From Acidimicrobiia bacterium (GTDB taxonomy: Bacteria > Actinomycetota > Acidimicrobiia > Acidimicrobiales > Bin134), in assembly GCA_009842675.1 (NCBI GenBank), contig VYEX01000020.1, forward strand, positions 1 through 64,000: a DNA stretch of 64,000 bases, in the 5' to 3' direction. The notes below the pieces were generated by a model, which ran no database searches, was not told the DNA's origin, and saw only the letters and a list, made by a program, of their open reading frames with translations. Position 1 is the first letter of the stretch; each line of letters opens with the position of its first letter. Position numbers and translations under genes: made by a program. Positions 55,598-64,000 of the stretch are shown piece by piece.

Positions 55598-56595
55598 CCG
55601 CGCTCAGCAAAGAACAGGTCCTCGCCGTCCCCAAAATCGAGCTCCACATCCACCTTGAGGGCACATTCCGCCCGGACCGAGTGGTCGAGCTAGCCGCCAT
55701 GGCTGGTGAAGATCCTCCCCGGCCGGTGGACCGGCTTTTTGAGGTGGACAATCTGGCCGATTTTCTGGAAACCCTCGACTGGGTTTGCGGCCTGGTCCGC
55801 GACCAGCCCACCGCCGAACAGGTGGCCTACGACTTTGCGACCTATGCCCACGACCAGGGCATTGTCTACGCCGAGGTCATCGTGAATCCCACGCATTGGT
55901 CAGGACTGACCACCGCAGATCTCTTCGCCGCGTGTGCTCGCGGGTTCGATCGGGCCCAGGCCGACGGGTTGGGAGACTTCCGCCTGCTCCCGTCGATTCT
56001 TCGCCAGCAGTCCGAGCAGGAAGCCCGACAATTGGTGGGGTGGATCGAAGGCGCCGGGCTGGATCGGATCGTCGGGTTGTCGATCGACGGCAACGAAGAG
56101 GCCGCCGGTCGCACTGGTCCCCGCTTCGCCCCCGCCTATGACGATGCGGCCCGATTCGGTCTGGGACGCACCGCCCACGCGGGGGAGTCGTCAGGAGCCG
56201 AAGGAGTCCGCGACGCCATCGAGCTGTTGGGGGTGAGCCGGATCGATCACGGGGTTCGCTGCATCGAGGATCCTGAGGTGTTGGGCATGGTTTTGGAGCG
56301 GGGGATCACGCTGAACGTCTGCCTGACGTCCAACTGCACCCTGTTGTACTCGAGCCTGGACGACCACCCGATTCGGGAGCTAGCCGCGGCGGGCGTGGGC
56401 TTCACCATCAACACCGATGATCCCGAGACGCTGGGAATCTCGCTGTGCAGCGAGCTCACGCTGGCCGCCGAGCACCTCGGCTGGAAATTGAGTGATCTCG
56501 TTGCTGCCCAACACCGGGCCCTCGACGCCACATTCTGCTCGGAGGCCGACAAGCAGGCGCTCAGAGCTTTGATTGATCAGACCGTGGGGACGTAG
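55594..56595 (+). CDS. add: Adenosine deaminase
   Basis: This 333-residue enzyme deaminates adenosine or deoxyadenosine to inosine. Its motifs are KIELHIHLEG (two metal-ligand His), YAEVIVNPTH, SIDGNEEA, TAHAGESSGAEG (the catalytic Glu), SRIDHGVRC and FTINTDDPETLG (the metal-ligand Asp). The track starts at 55567, but the ATG at 55594 overlaps the previous stop and begins at the normal place. Its 3' end overlaps the convergent transporter permease gene by 19 nt. Adenine-type deaminases such as AmiD-like relatives are possible alternatives. Confidence 0.9.
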   Translation: MTALSKEQVLAVPKIELHIHLEGTFRPDRVVELAAMAGEDPPRPVDRLFEVDNLADFLETLDWVCGLVRDQPTAEQVAYDFATYAHDQGIVYAEVIVNPTHWSGLTTADLFAACARGFDRAQADGLGDFRLLPSILRQQSEQEARQLVGWIEGAGLDRIVGLSIDGNEEAAGRTGPRFAPAYDDAARFGLGRTAHAGESSGAEGVRDAIELLGVSRIDHGVRCIEDPEVLGMVLERGITLNVCLTSNCTLLYSSLDDHPIRELAAAGVGFTINTDDPETLGISLCSELTLAAEHLGWKLSDLVAAQHRALDATFCSEADKQALRALIDQTVGT

Positions 56596-57512
56596 TTCTG
56601 ACCCAAACCTCGTGGCATGCGGGCCCACCGGGCGCTGACGGTGAGGATCACCAGCGCCACGAAGAACGGTATGGCGTTGAGGCCTTCAATGGGTACGTCC
56701 ACGAACACGTTGTTGAGGTTGAATCCCAAGGCCTCGAAGAAGCCGAAGACAAACGCGCCCACCGCGGCCCCCCAGATACTCCAACTGGCCATGATGATCA
56801 CGATCAGGGCGATGAACCCCCGGTTCGCAGTGAGGTACGGCTGGAATCGGCCCACGCTGCCCAGCATCAGCGCCGCGCCCCCCAGACCGCCGAGGAATCC
56901 CGAAATCAAAGTGGCCTGGGTGCGTATGCGCAAAACGTCGACGCCCTTTGCCGCGGCGGCGTCGGGGTCCTCTCCAACCGCCTTTGCTTGGAGTCCGAAG
57001 ATCGTCCGGGAAGCGACAAATCCGGCGACGATCACGAGGCCCAGCGACAGCCACGTGTACCAGCTGTGGCCGAATACGGCATCGCCGAGCCACGGGATGT
57101 CTGACAGGAGCGGGATGTCGATCTCCGATGGCAGGGAGACCTGACGGTCTCTTCCCCCGACATCGGTGGTCTCGTGGAAGATGTATCCCGTGGTGCCTAT
57201 GCCGAGGATGGTCAGCCCGAAGCCGACCACAACCTGGTTGGCAAAGAGGCGAATGGAAAGCAAGACCATGAGGCTGGCCAACGCCATCCCGGCCAGCCCG
57301 CCCACCAGGAAACCAAGCGGGGCCGAGGTCGGATCGGCAACATAAAGGGAGCTCAGGGCGCCGATGATCATGTACCCCTCAAGCCCGAGGTTCAAAACGC
57401 CGGCCCGCTGGGCGAACGTCTCGCCGATGGATGCGTAGATCAACGGAGTGGCCAAGCGCATTCCGCCGGCCACGGTGGCGCTCCAGAACGTGGCTTCCAG
57501 CAGTTGGCTCAT
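56577..57512 (-). CDS. BMP-family nucleoside ABC transporter, permease 2
   Basis: The 311-residue membrane protein has about eight to nine hydrophobic segments and the family pattern ATPLIYASIGETFAQRAGVLNLGLEGYMIIGAL at the N-terminus with KAVGEDPDAAAAKGVDVLRI as coupling loop. It matches the YufQ/NupC type permeases of purine or general nucleoside importers. It overlaps the upstream permease gene by 4 nt and is last in the operon binding protein-ATPase-permease-permease. Its stop overlaps add, whose product fits use of the imported nucleoside. Confidence 0.9.
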   Translation of the reverse strand: MSQLLEATFWSATVAGGMRLATPLIYASIGETFAQRAGVLNLGLEGYMIIGALSSLYVADPTSAPLGFLVGGLAGMALASLMVLLSIRLFANQVVVGFGLTILGIGTTGYIFHETTDVGGRDRQVSLPSEIDIPLLSDIPWLGDAVFGHSWYTWLSLGLVIVAGFVASRTIFGLQAKAVGEDPDAAAAKGVDVLRIRTQATLISGFLGGLGGAALMLGSVGRFQPYLTANRGFIALIVIIMASWSIWGAAVGAFVFGFFEALGFNLNNVFVDVPIEGLNAIPFFVALVILTVSARWARMPRGLGQNYVPTV

Positions 57513-58633
57513 GCCCGTCTCTTCCCGATGAGCGTGAAATTGGCCATGACCCCGCGGGTGAGGCGAATGATTTGGGGGGCATAGCGGATGGAGAATCCGA
57601 GCAGGAGGAGCGCTTGGATGATGTCGGAAAGCGAAGCCGGGATGCCCTCCGATGACTGCATGGCCAAACCTCCAGATTGGAGGGCTCCAAACAACAGCGC
57701 GGCCACCAGCACGCCGCCCGCGGTGGCACCGCCGAGGAAGGCGACGACAAGGCCGAAGAAACCGATATCAGAGGCAATCTGCACGTAGACCCGCTGGAGC
57801 AGCCCCGCGGCCTGCATCCAACCCACGAGGCCGGCAGTAGCCCCGGAGATGAGAAGCGAATTGATAATGACGCGATTGCTGGAGATGCCCAGGCTCTGGG
57901 CCAGGCTGGGGTTCTCGCCGTACAGGTCGTAGCTGAACCCCCGGTCTGAGCGAATCCACCAGACAAAGGCGATTCCAATTGCGAAGGCAGCGAAGACCCC
58001 GAAATGGAATCGGGTGCCGTCGACCACCAGCCCGAGGATGCCGTTCTTCGGATAGGGCTCCGACTGCGGGGTGATGGCAGTGGGGGGTTTGAGGGGGTTG
58101 TTCAGGAGGTATTCGATGAGCAGGGCGGCGAATTCGGTGAACAGCAGGGTGGAGAGGATCTCGTTCACGTTGAAGCGGGCGCGCAGCAGCGCGGGAATCA
58201 ACACCCAGGCCATGCCGAACAGAGCGCCTCCAAGGGCGGCCGCGGGAATGGCGACGGCCGAAGGTGCGTTCTCGAAGAACTGGGCGGTCAAAAGCGCCCC
58301 AATAGCACCAGCCACAACCTGGCCCTGGGCGCCGATGGTGATCAAGCCGGCACGAAGGGCAACCGCGGTTCCGTAGCCGACAATGGCCAGGGGAGCGGCC
58401 CGAGACAGTGTCTCACCAAGGGCAAAACTCGAGCCGAACGCACCGTCGACCATGGCGGAGTAGGCGGTCAGCGGGTTCTCCCCAGACATGAGCAAGATCA
58501 GTCCGCCGATGACCAGGGCGATCAGAACGGCGAGGACACTGGTGGACAACGACGTGGTGAGCCTGCGCTCCTCGTCGGCGGGAGTGGTGGGCCTTACGTC
58601 GTCCAAATCGCCGTCGGCGACAACGTCAGCCAC
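57509..58633 (-). CDS. BMP-family nucleoside ABC transporter, permease 1
   Basis: This is a 374-residue inner-membrane permease with an acidic cytoplasmic N-terminus of about 30 residues and then multiple helices, including RAAPLAIVGYGTAVALRAGL and TIGAQGQVVAGAIGALL. The coupling region FSYDLYGENPSLAQSLGISS matches the YufP-type permease partner. It overlaps the ATPase gene by 8 nt and the second permease by 4 nt, so all four genes are tightly coupled. The pathway brings nucleosides into the cell together with the other subunits. Confidence 0.9.
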   Translation of the reverse strand: MADVVADGDLDDVRPTTPADEERRLTTSLSTSVLAVLIALVIGGLILLMSGENPLTAYSAMVDGAFGSSFALGETLSRAAPLAIVGYGTAVALRAGLITIGAQGQVVAGAIGALLTAQFFENAPSAVAIPAAALGGALFGMAWVLIPALLRARFNVNEILSTLLFTEFAALLIEYLLNNPLKPPTAITPQSEPYPKNGILGLVVDGTRFHFGVFAAFAIGIAFVWWIRSDRGFSYDLYGENPSLAQSLGISSNRVIINSLLISGATAGLVGWMQAAGLLQRVYVQIASDIGFFGLVVAFLGGATAGGVLVAALLFGALQSGGLAMQSSEGIPASLSDIIQALLLLGFSIRYAPQIIRLTRGVMANFTLIGKRRA

Positions 58634-60176
58634 TGGTCGCTCCCGCGGATTCGGTCAAGCCCGCCATGGCTGCACCCACACGTTCGGAGGTCATGTCCTC
58701 GATGGGGAACGCATCGGTCACCGCTCCCCGGTACAGCACGATGACTCGGTGAGCCAGGTCGGCCACCTCGTCGAGGTCGGCGGAGATTACAACCACAGCA
58801 CCGCCGGCCTGGGCGGCAGCGAAACAGCGATCGCGCATGGCTTTGGCCGCCTCAGGGTCGAGTCCCTTTGTCGGCCCATGGGCCACAAGGACCGTTGGGT
58901 TCTTCTCGAGCTCGCGAGCGGCCATCAACTTCTGCTGGTTCCCGCCCGATAGCGAGCTGGCCTTGGCTGTTGGTTCTGGAGGACGGACCTGGAACCGTTC
59001 GGCCAGTTCCCGGGCGTGGCGGGCGATCTTGTCCGGCAATCTGACGCCGAACCGGGTGAACTTCCGGCTACCCGCGTAACGGGCAGTGGCGTTGTCGGCC
59101 ACTGAGAATGCTGCGGCTAGTCCGGTAGAGCGGTCCTCATGCAGGTGGGCGACCCCAGCGGCAATGGCCTCGCGGGCCGATCCAGAGATGTCCACCTCAT
59201 CCACCAGGACATGGCCGCTCGACAGTTTCACCTGGCCGGTAAGGGCCTTGGCCAGCGACTCTTGGCCGTTGCCGGCGATGCCGACCACTCCGAGAATCTC
59301 CCCACCGGCCACCTCGAAATCGAGACCGTAGCAACCGACCTCTTGTGTTGATGAGATCGAGAGATCGCTCACCCTCAAGCGAGTCGATCCCCGCTCGATC
59401 TCCGGCCGGTTGACCTCCAAGAGAGTGACATCGCCGATCATCAGGGTGGCGACCTCGCGGAGGTCGGCGGCCCGCACATCGGCCCCTTCGACCACCACCC
59501 TCCCGGCCCGGAGAACGGTCAGGCGGTCGGCTAGCTCAGCTAGCTCGGGCAATCGGTGGGAGATATAGAGGATCGGGGTGCCCTCGGCCCGGAGTCGGTG
59601 GCACAGCGCGATCAGGGCCCTGGTCTCCAGTGGCCCCAGCGCCGAGCTGGGCTCGTCGAGGATCAACAGCCGCGCTCCCCAGGCCACGGCGATGAGGATC
59701 TCGGCCTGCTGTCGCACCGCCAGAGGCATGTCGTCCACCAGCGTTTCCGCCGGGACACTGAGGGCGAACTCATCGGACCACCGCTCCACCTCGGCCCGGG
59801 CTGCGGCGGCGTTGAAGACCGCAGGCGCACCTGGTCTTCCCAGTTGCAGGTTCTGTGCGACCGTTAGTCCTCGGACCAGCGAAAGCTGTTGCCGGACGTG
59901 GGCGACGCCGGCCGCGGCTCCCTCTCGGCGGGACAACGGTTCATACGGCTGGCCGAACAGGCTCATCGATCCGGCGTCAGATCGGATCGATCCGGCGACG
60001 ATCTTGGCCAGTGTGGATTTGCCCGCTCCGTTCTCGCCGACGAGCGCGTGGATCTCACCTGATTCCAGCGTGAAATCAACGTTGGCCAGCGCCTGGACGG
60101 ACCCGAACCGCCGAGAGATGCCCCTTACCGAGAGGGGCGTACCGGTGGCCGGGCCCGCGCCTGGTTCTGAGTTCAA
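58626..60176 (-). CDS. BMP-family nucleoside ABC transporter, double ATP-binding protein
   Basis: The 516-residue protein has two ABC domains. The first has a full Walker A GENGAGKS (about residues 48-55) and LLILDEPSSALG; its signature stretch, DMPLAVRQQAEI, is degenerate. The second has a degenerate Walker A GIAGNGQES and a good signature LSGGNQQK. This asymmetry is usual for the YufO/sugar-type ATPases. It would energise nucleoside uptake with the two permeases. It starts 7 nt after the binding-protein gene ends. Confidence 0.93.
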   Translation of the reverse strand: MNSEPGAGPATGTPLSVRGISRRFGSVQALANVDFTLESGEIHALVGENGAGKSTLAKIVAGSIRSDAGSMSLFGQPYEPLSRREGAAAGVAHVRQQLSLVRGLTVAQNLQLGRPGAPAVFNAAAARAEVERWSDEFALSVPAETLVDDMPLAVRQQAEILIAVAWGARLLILDEPSSALGPLETRALIALCHRLRAEGTPILYISHRLPELAELADRLTVLRAGRVVVEGADVRAADLREVATLMIGDVTLLEVNRPEIERGSTRLRVSDLSISSTQEVGCYGLDFEVAGGEILGVVGIAGNGQESLAKALTGQVKLSSGHVLVDEVDISGSAREAIAAGVAHLHEDRSTGLAAAFSVADNATARYAGSRKFTRFGVRLPDKIARHARELAERFQVRPPEPTAKASSLSGGNQQKLMAARELEKNPTVLVAHGPTKGLDPEAAKAMRDRCFAAAQAGGAVVVISADLDEVADLAHRVIVLYRGAVTDAFPIEDMTSERVGAAMAGLTESAGATSG

Positions 60177-60183
60177 CGAGGGT

Positions 60184-61254
60184 CTAGCCGGGGAACGGGA
60201 TCGCGAATTCGCCAGCTTCGATAGAGGCGACCAACTCGTCGAGCGCGGCTTGCAGCTCGTCGAGTCCTACCGCGGTGTCGACCGTCGCCGCCATGTTGAC
60301 CGGCAACACCTCTACTTGGGCGTTGAAAATGCCGCCCGGATAGAAGACGTATCCCTCTTCGCCCACTGCGTGCACTTCACCATCAGCCGTGCCGAACGTA
60401 CCGGTGCGGACCTGGTTGAAGAAGTCCAGGTAAAGATCCTTCATCCGGATGACGGTGGCCGCCAGATAGACATCAGGTGCGGTCTGCTCTTGGGAGCCGA
60501 ACCCGACTGAGAGCGGGATCCCCGCGGCTGATGCGGTCTGGGCCGCGCCGATGCAGATTCCATCTCCAGAGCAGTAGATGAAGTCCGCCCCTTGGTCAAT
60601 GAGCTGCTGGGTTACCTCAGCGGCGGCCTGGACGTCGACGAACGAACCGGCAAATCCTTCAAGGAAGTTCAAATCGGGGTTCACCGACAGGGCCGCGTCG
60701 CGGAACGACTGGTGCATGGTCTTGACGAAGTCGAACTCAGGCCCTCCAACGATCCCGATGGTCTCGCCGATAACGGCCTTGGCGGCCAAAATGCCATTGG
60801 GATAGGCCATGTCTTGAACGTTGTATAGCCAGTCGACCACGTTGCCCGCCGTAACGGAACCGGGAACCAAGATGCCCCCGGTCATCGAGAAAGCAACATC
60901 GGGGAACTCGGCATAAAGCTGCTGGATCGGATCCACGTACTCGATGCCGTGTCCCAAAATCAGGTCGAATTCCTGGCTGGCGAAGTCGCGAAGAGCGGGT
61001 AGCGAGTCGGTCGGGTCGATGATTTCCTCTAGGACCTCAGTCTCGACGTTGCCATCTTCGGCCACGGCGTCACGCAGGCCTTCGTAGGCCGCCTGGCTGA
61101 ACGAGTTGTCATTGCGGACGCCAGGCAGGAGCAGCGCCACCTTGAGAGCGCCATCGTCTTCGGAGTCGTCGTCGTTTCCGCAAGCTGCGGCTACCAGCCC
61201 AAACACCATCAAAAGGGCTAGGAATTTGAACAGAATTGAAGAACGCCGTGCCAC
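60184..61254 (-). CDS. BMP-family (PnrA-like) nucleoside-binding lipoprotein
   Basis: The 356-residue substrate-binding protein starts with GTG behind GGAGGGG and has a signal peptide with lipobox AAAC. The mature part has VALLLPGVRNDNSFSQAAYE (N-lobe) and VGGPEFDFVKTMHQSF with QGADFIYCSGDGICIGA, characteristic of BMP/PnrA proteins that bind purine nucleosides. It is the first gene of the four-gene importer operon and has a palindrome in its leader. Adjacent purine deaminase genes support a purine ligand. Confidence 0.9.
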   Translation of the reverse strand: MARRSSILFKFLALLMVFGLVAAACGNDDDSEDDGALKVALLLPGVRNDNSFSQAAYEGLRDAVAEDGNVETEVLEEIIDPTDSLPALRDFASQEFDLILGHGIEYVDPIQQLYAEFPDVAFSMTGGILVPGSVTAGNVVDWLYNVQDMAYPNGILAAKAVIGETIGIVGGPEFDFVKTMHQSFRDAALSVNPDLNFLEGFAGSFVDVQAAAEVTQQLIDQGADFIYCSGDGICIGAAQTASAAGIPLSVGFGSQEQTAPDVYLAATVIRMKDLYLDFFNQVRTGTFGTADGEVHAVGEEGYVFYPGGIFNAQVEVLPVNMAATVDTAVGLDELQAALDELVASIEAGEFAIPFPG

Positions 61255-61275
61255 GGAAATACCCCTCCTTCTACG

Positions 61276-61295
61276 GCATTGTCATGCGACAATGC
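61276..61295 (-). promoter_or_regulatory. 20-bp perfect inverted repeat in the leader of the nucleoside transporter operon
   Basis: GCATTGTCATGCGACAATGC has 8-bp perfect arms around ATGC. On the minus strand it lies between the TAGTGT -10 candidate and the ribosome-binding site, about 20-40 nt before the GTG start. It could be a repressor operator for the transporter or an RNA hairpin affecting translation. Confidence 0.5.
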
Positions 61296-61314
61296 GCGCA
61301 CTTGACAGTATCCG

Positions 61315-61320
61315 ACACTA
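61315..61320 (-). promoter_or_regulatory. Putative -10 element of the nucleoside transporter operon
   Basis: GCTAGTGT on the minus strand predicts a transcription start near 61308 and a leader of about 54 nt that contains the palindrome and a good Shine-Dalgarno sequence. The same GCTAGTGT octamer occurs at the molybdenum subunit gene. Confidence 0.4.
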
Positions 61321-61360
61321 GCCCTTCTCTGATCAGGTGTCGATTGAGTGTAAGGGGTGG

Positions 61361-62758
61361 TCAGTGGCGCCGCCGGTACGCCGGAGGACGCACGGGATAG
61401 GCATTCCGAGCGGCATCGGCGATAGCGGTCTCGTCCACTGTCGTGCAGTGTCCGTCTCTGACCACGATCTCACCGCCCACCATCACCAAATTGGCCCGAT
61501 CCGAAAGCCCGCCGAGCACCAGACCGATGACCGCGTCGTGAACTCCGACGCGATCGACGGTGGTCATGTCCCACGCCGCGATGTCGGCCGCTTTTCCCGG
61601 CTCGATCACACCCAGTTCATGGCGCCCGAGGCAGGCCGCTGAGCCACGAGTAGCCAGCCCCAAAAGCTCACGGGCGCTCGGCCACTTCTGAGGTGATACG
61701 TGCATGTCGCGGTGGGCCAACGCGGCCACTCGGACGTCGCCGAGCTGGTTGCAACCGTCGTTGGAGGCAGACCCGGTGGTGCCGAATCCCACCTTGCATC
61801 CGGCATCGAGGTATTTCCGCAGCGGCGCCAGTCCCCAGCCCATACGCAGATCGGGCGCAATGAGATGCACAATGCCGACTCCGGCCTCGGCGAATTCCGG
61901 GATCTCCTCATGAGGGGGATCAACCATGTGGGCCAGCCACACTTTGTCGTGGTTCCAGCCATTCTCCACCAGGAAATGCCATGGCGTTACGCCGTAGGTG
62001 TCGGTGCAGAATCCGGTGTCGATCACCTCATACAGATGGGTGTGCAGTCCGACCTCCGGGTGATCGGCGGCCAGCCTGGCGAACTCGCGGTACATCTCTG
62101 GTTCGTCGGTGTGCACGCCGCACGGAGCCAGATCAATCCGAATCCGGGCCAGCGGATCGGGATCGTGGTACTGGTCGATGAGTGCTTGCGAGTGGCGCAG
62201 CACCTCGTCGATCGTCTGGCAGGCGATATCGGGCACAACACCGCCGTGCCGTTTGCCCTTGGTCATCGAACCCCGCCCGGCGTGCAACCGGATGCCGGTT
62301 TCGAGGGCCCCCTCGATCATCTCCTCGATGAAAGGCTCGGTTTTGCCGTCGACATACACGTAGTGCTGGTCGGCCACGGTAGTGACCCCGCCGAGCAACG
62401 ACTCCACCATGCCGGCCCGGGCCACGGCGCCCACCGTGGCCGGTGTGTAGTGCCCCTGGCGCCAGAGATAGAGCGTCTTCACGTGGAGCGCGCTCAGCCA
62501 GGGGTGAATGGGGGCTCGCTCGAGTTCCACGAACGAGCGCAATCCCACTTGATAGAGATGCTGGTGCCCATTGATCAGTCCGGGGAGCACCAGCAGACCG
62601 CGGCCGTCGATGACCTCGGCGGAGTCGTCCACCTCCAGGCCATAACCCAGCGCGGCGATGCGTGAGCCAGACACCAGAAGGTCTGCGCCCTCTAGCTCGC
62701 GGTCTTTGGCATCGAAGGTGACCAGGTGGCTGATGTTGCGGATCAAGGTGTCGGTCAT
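61361..62758 (-). CDS. Amidohydrolase, 8-oxoguanine deaminase/TrzA-like
   Basis: The track ORF reaches 62980, but the first 74 codons overlap the divergent molybdenum subunit gene; the ATG at 62758 gives 465 residues starting MTDTLIRNISHLVTFDAKD. Metal-site motifs are LINGHQHLYQVGLR (HxH), LHTHLYEVIDTG, WLAHMVDPP and FGTTGSASNDG. The GHQHLYQ form resembles 8-oxoguanine deaminases and atrazine-type hydrolases. In this locus, deamination of an oxo- or amino-purine is the most plausible role. It is divergent from the xanthine dehydrogenase-type gene. Confidence 0.83.
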   Translation of the reverse strand: MTDTLIRNISHLVTFDAKDRELEGADLLVSGSRIAALGYGLEVDDSAEVIDGRGLLVLPGLINGHQHLYQVGLRSFVELERAPIHPWLSALHVKTLYLWRQGHYTPATVGAVARAGMVESLLGGVTTVADQHYVYVDGKTEPFIEEMIEGALETGIRLHAGRGSMTKGKRHGGVVPDIACQTIDEVLRHSQALIDQYHDPDPLARIRIDLAPCGVHTDEPEMYREFARLAADHPEVGLHTHLYEVIDTGFCTDTYGVTPWHFLVENGWNHDKVWLAHMVDPPHEEIPEFAEAGVGIVHLIAPDLRMGWGLAPLRKYLDAGCKVGFGTTGSASNDGCNQLGDVRVAALAHRDMHVSPQKWPSARELLGLATRGSAACLGRHELGVIEPGKAADIAAWDMTTVDRVGVHDAVIGLVLGGLSDRANLVMVGGEIVVRDGHCTTVDETAIADAARNAYPVRPPAYRRRH

Positions 62759-62826
62759 CTTCTGGGAGTCTCGCCTTTGGGCTTGTGATGGCGCAATCGC
62801 CGCTGATCGACTCGACCAACGCTGGC

Positions 62827-62832
62827 TAGTGT
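62827..62832 (+). promoter_or_regulatory. Putative -10 element of the molybdenum hydroxylase gene, likely leaderless
   Basis: GCTAGTGT ends 10 nt before the ATG and no ribosome-binding site is seen. It lies in the 84-nt divergent region shared with the 8-oxoguanine deaminase-like gene. Confidence 0.4.
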
Positions 62833-62842
62833 CGCGACACCT

Positions 62843-64000
62843 ATGAAGGACCGGTTTGTCGGTCAGCGAGTGACCCGGCGCAACGACGAGTATCTCCTGC
62901 GCGGCACGGGCCGGTACATCGACGACATCGTGGTGCCGGGCATGGTTCATGCCTCCGTTGTCCGCAGTCCAGTGGCCCACGGGCGACTGATCGGGTTCGA
63001 AAGCGCCAGCAATGGCCGGGCCACGATATACAGCCCTGATCGGCTGGCTTCGCTCATCCCCGGTGAGTTGCCCGTCCTTTGGATTCTGGGCGGTCAGCAG
63101 CAGCGGTCCACCCCGGTTGTAGACAAGGTGCTGCGATACGTGGGCCAGCCGATGGCGTTGGTCATCGCCGAATCGAGATACTTGGCCGAAGATGAAGCTG
63201 AGCAGGTAGGCCTCGACATCGAAGAACTAGATCCGGTGCTGGCCATTGATCAGGCTCTTGCCGCTGATGCTCCCTTGCTGTATCCCGCGGCCGGCTCCAA
63301 TGTGTTGGCCTCTTTCGACGCCGGCGATGGCGAGGATCACACCGCTGCGGTGTTTGCCGCTGCCGACCGCACATTGTCCCTGAGGCTGCATATCGGCCGA
63401 GTTCATGGGCTGGCTCTTGAGGGTCGGGGCATTGTCGCGGTGCCCGAGCCTCGGGGGAAGCTCACCGTCTATACATCCACGCAGACCCCGCACTCGGTAC
63501 GAGATTCGCTGTGCGAGTCGCTGGGATTGAACCAGAGCCAGTTGCGGGTGGTCGCCCCCGATGTGGGGGGCGGTTTCGGTCTCAAGGACCACGTGTACGA
63601 AGACGAAGTCATGGTGGCCGCGGCGGCATTGGACCTGGGGCGGCCGGTGAAGTGGGTTGAAGACCGATCGGAGTCTCTATTGGCCACCACCCACGCCCGC
63701 GACGAGATCCACGATGTGGAAGTGGCCTTCGACGAAGACGGAACGCTGCGGGGTCTGCGGCTCGACAGCTTTCGGAACGCCGGAGGACGGTTCGCGGTCT
63801 TCGGGGGTGGACCGCTGTTCACCGTATTCGGGGTCGTGCCCGGGCCGTATCGATGGGACGCCGTGCGCTGCGTCGGCCGGGTTGTGGCCACCAACACCAT
63901 GTCCACCGGCGCCTACCGCGGCTTCGGACAGACCCAGGCGGCATGCATCCGCGAACGGGTGGTTGACCTGGTGGCCGGGGAGTTGGGGCGCGACCCCGTG
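62843..64000 (+). CDS. Xanthine dehydrogenase/aldehyde oxidase-type molybdenum-binding subunit, N-terminal part (cut by window end)
   Basis: The frame is open from ATG to the window end (386 codons) and is absent from the track because no stop is reached. The start MKDRFVGQRVTRRNDEYLLRG and GRYIDDIVVPGMVHASVVRS is typical of CO dehydrogenase/xanthine dehydrogenase large subunits. PDVGGGFGLKDHVYEDE and NTMSTGAYRGFGQTQA are molybdopterin-domain motifs; the AYRGFG form fits xanthine/aldehyde oxidase-like enzymes rather than form I CO dehydrogenase. It would hydroxylate a purine or other N-heterocycle. The FAD and iron-sulfur partners must lie beyond the window. Confidence 0.9.
   Translation, partial: MKDRFVGQRVTRRNDEYLLRGTGRYIDDIVVPGMVHASVVRSPVAHGRLIGFESASNGRATIYSPDRLASLIPGELPVLWILGGQQQRSTPVVDKVLRYVGQPMALVIAESRYLAEDEAEQVGLDIEELDPVLAIDQALAADAPLLYPAAGSNVLASFDAGDGEDHTAAVFAAADRTLSLRLHIGRVHGLALEGRGIVAVPEPRGKLTVYTSTQTPHSVRDSLCESLGLNQSQLRVVAPDVGGGFGLKDHVYEDEVMVAAAALDLGRPVKWVEDRSESLLATTHARDEIHDVEVAFDEDGTLRGLRLDSFRNAGGRFAVFGGGPLFTVFGVVPGPYRWDAVRCVGRVVATNTMSTGAYRGFGQTQAACIRERVVDLVAGELGRDPV

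Noticed and set aside
61361-62980. 74-residue N-terminal extension of the 8-oxoguanine deaminase-like protein
   Set aside because: The extension overlaps the divergent molybdenum subunit gene; the ATG at 62758 starts at the normal family position.

Overview
The window is high-GC bacterial chromosome, most likely from an actinobacterium of the Acidimicrobiia type (marine or host-associated). The evidence is indirect. There are three luciferase-like (LLM, probably F420-linked) oxidoreductases, paired CaiB/BaiF CoA-transferases, GTG and TTG starts, a furA-katG pair, a uvrC/rapZ/gap-pgk-tpiA/secG backbone, and many genes that seem to be transcribed leaderless from a TAGNNT -10 element close to the start codon. 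No rRNA, transposase, integrase or CRISPR array was seen. One tRNA gene, tRNA-Leu(GAG), is present.

Layout. (1) 1-2.5 kb is accessory DNA: the 3' end of a type I restriction-modification hsdM, an AT-richer gene of unknown function directly behind it, a small HTH-type gene broken by a TAG codon, and two small hypothetical genes. (2) 2.6-10.3 kb carries an acyl-CoA synthetase/Rieske oxygenase pair, nadA, then uvrC, a methyltransferase and rapZ. (3) 10.3-27.2 kb is a dense catabolic block of SDRs, a sulfotransferase, LLM oxidoreductases, two CaiB-family proteins, a thioesterase, amidohydrolases, an AtuA pair and an acyl-CoA synthetase. It sits where many actinobacteria have yvcK and whiA. (4) 27.4-34.8 kb holds gap-pgk-tpiA, a Baeyer-Villiger monooxygenase, an M23 peptidase, secG and an acyl-CoA dehydrogenase. 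(5) 35.0-38.7 kb is an AT-richer phosphonate-type ABC transporter (phnD-phnC-phnE) whose permease is a tandem fusion. It is translationally linked to a native-looking metallophosphoesterase. (6) 39.7-42.4 kb is fur-katG with a putative Fur box. (7) 42.5-49.2 kb has a ThDP enzyme, an epimerase, tRNA-Leu, an alpha/beta-barrel repeat protein, an orphan substrate-binding lipoprotein and a P450. (8) 49.2-64 kb is a purine scavenging and catabolism locus: two divergent adenine deaminase-type proteins, adenosine deaminase, two amidohydrolase-family deaminases, a complete BMP-type nucleoside ABC transporter, a DszC/SfnB-like flavoprotein, and the start of a xanthine dehydrogenase-type molybdenum subunit.

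How the parts fit together. The 10-27 kb block looks like CoA-dependent degradation of a bulky lipid, terpenoid or aromatic substrate, with activation, ring or side-chain oxidation, CoA transfer and thiolysis or hydrolysis; the substrate is unknown. In the purine locus, the BMP transporter would import nucleosides, the deaminases would convert amino-purines to oxo-purines, and the molybdenum hydroxylase would oxidise these further. Genes are very tightly packed. Many same-strand neighbours overlap by 4-8 nt, and three convergent pairs share their stop codons. No gene-free stretch exceeds about 225 bases.
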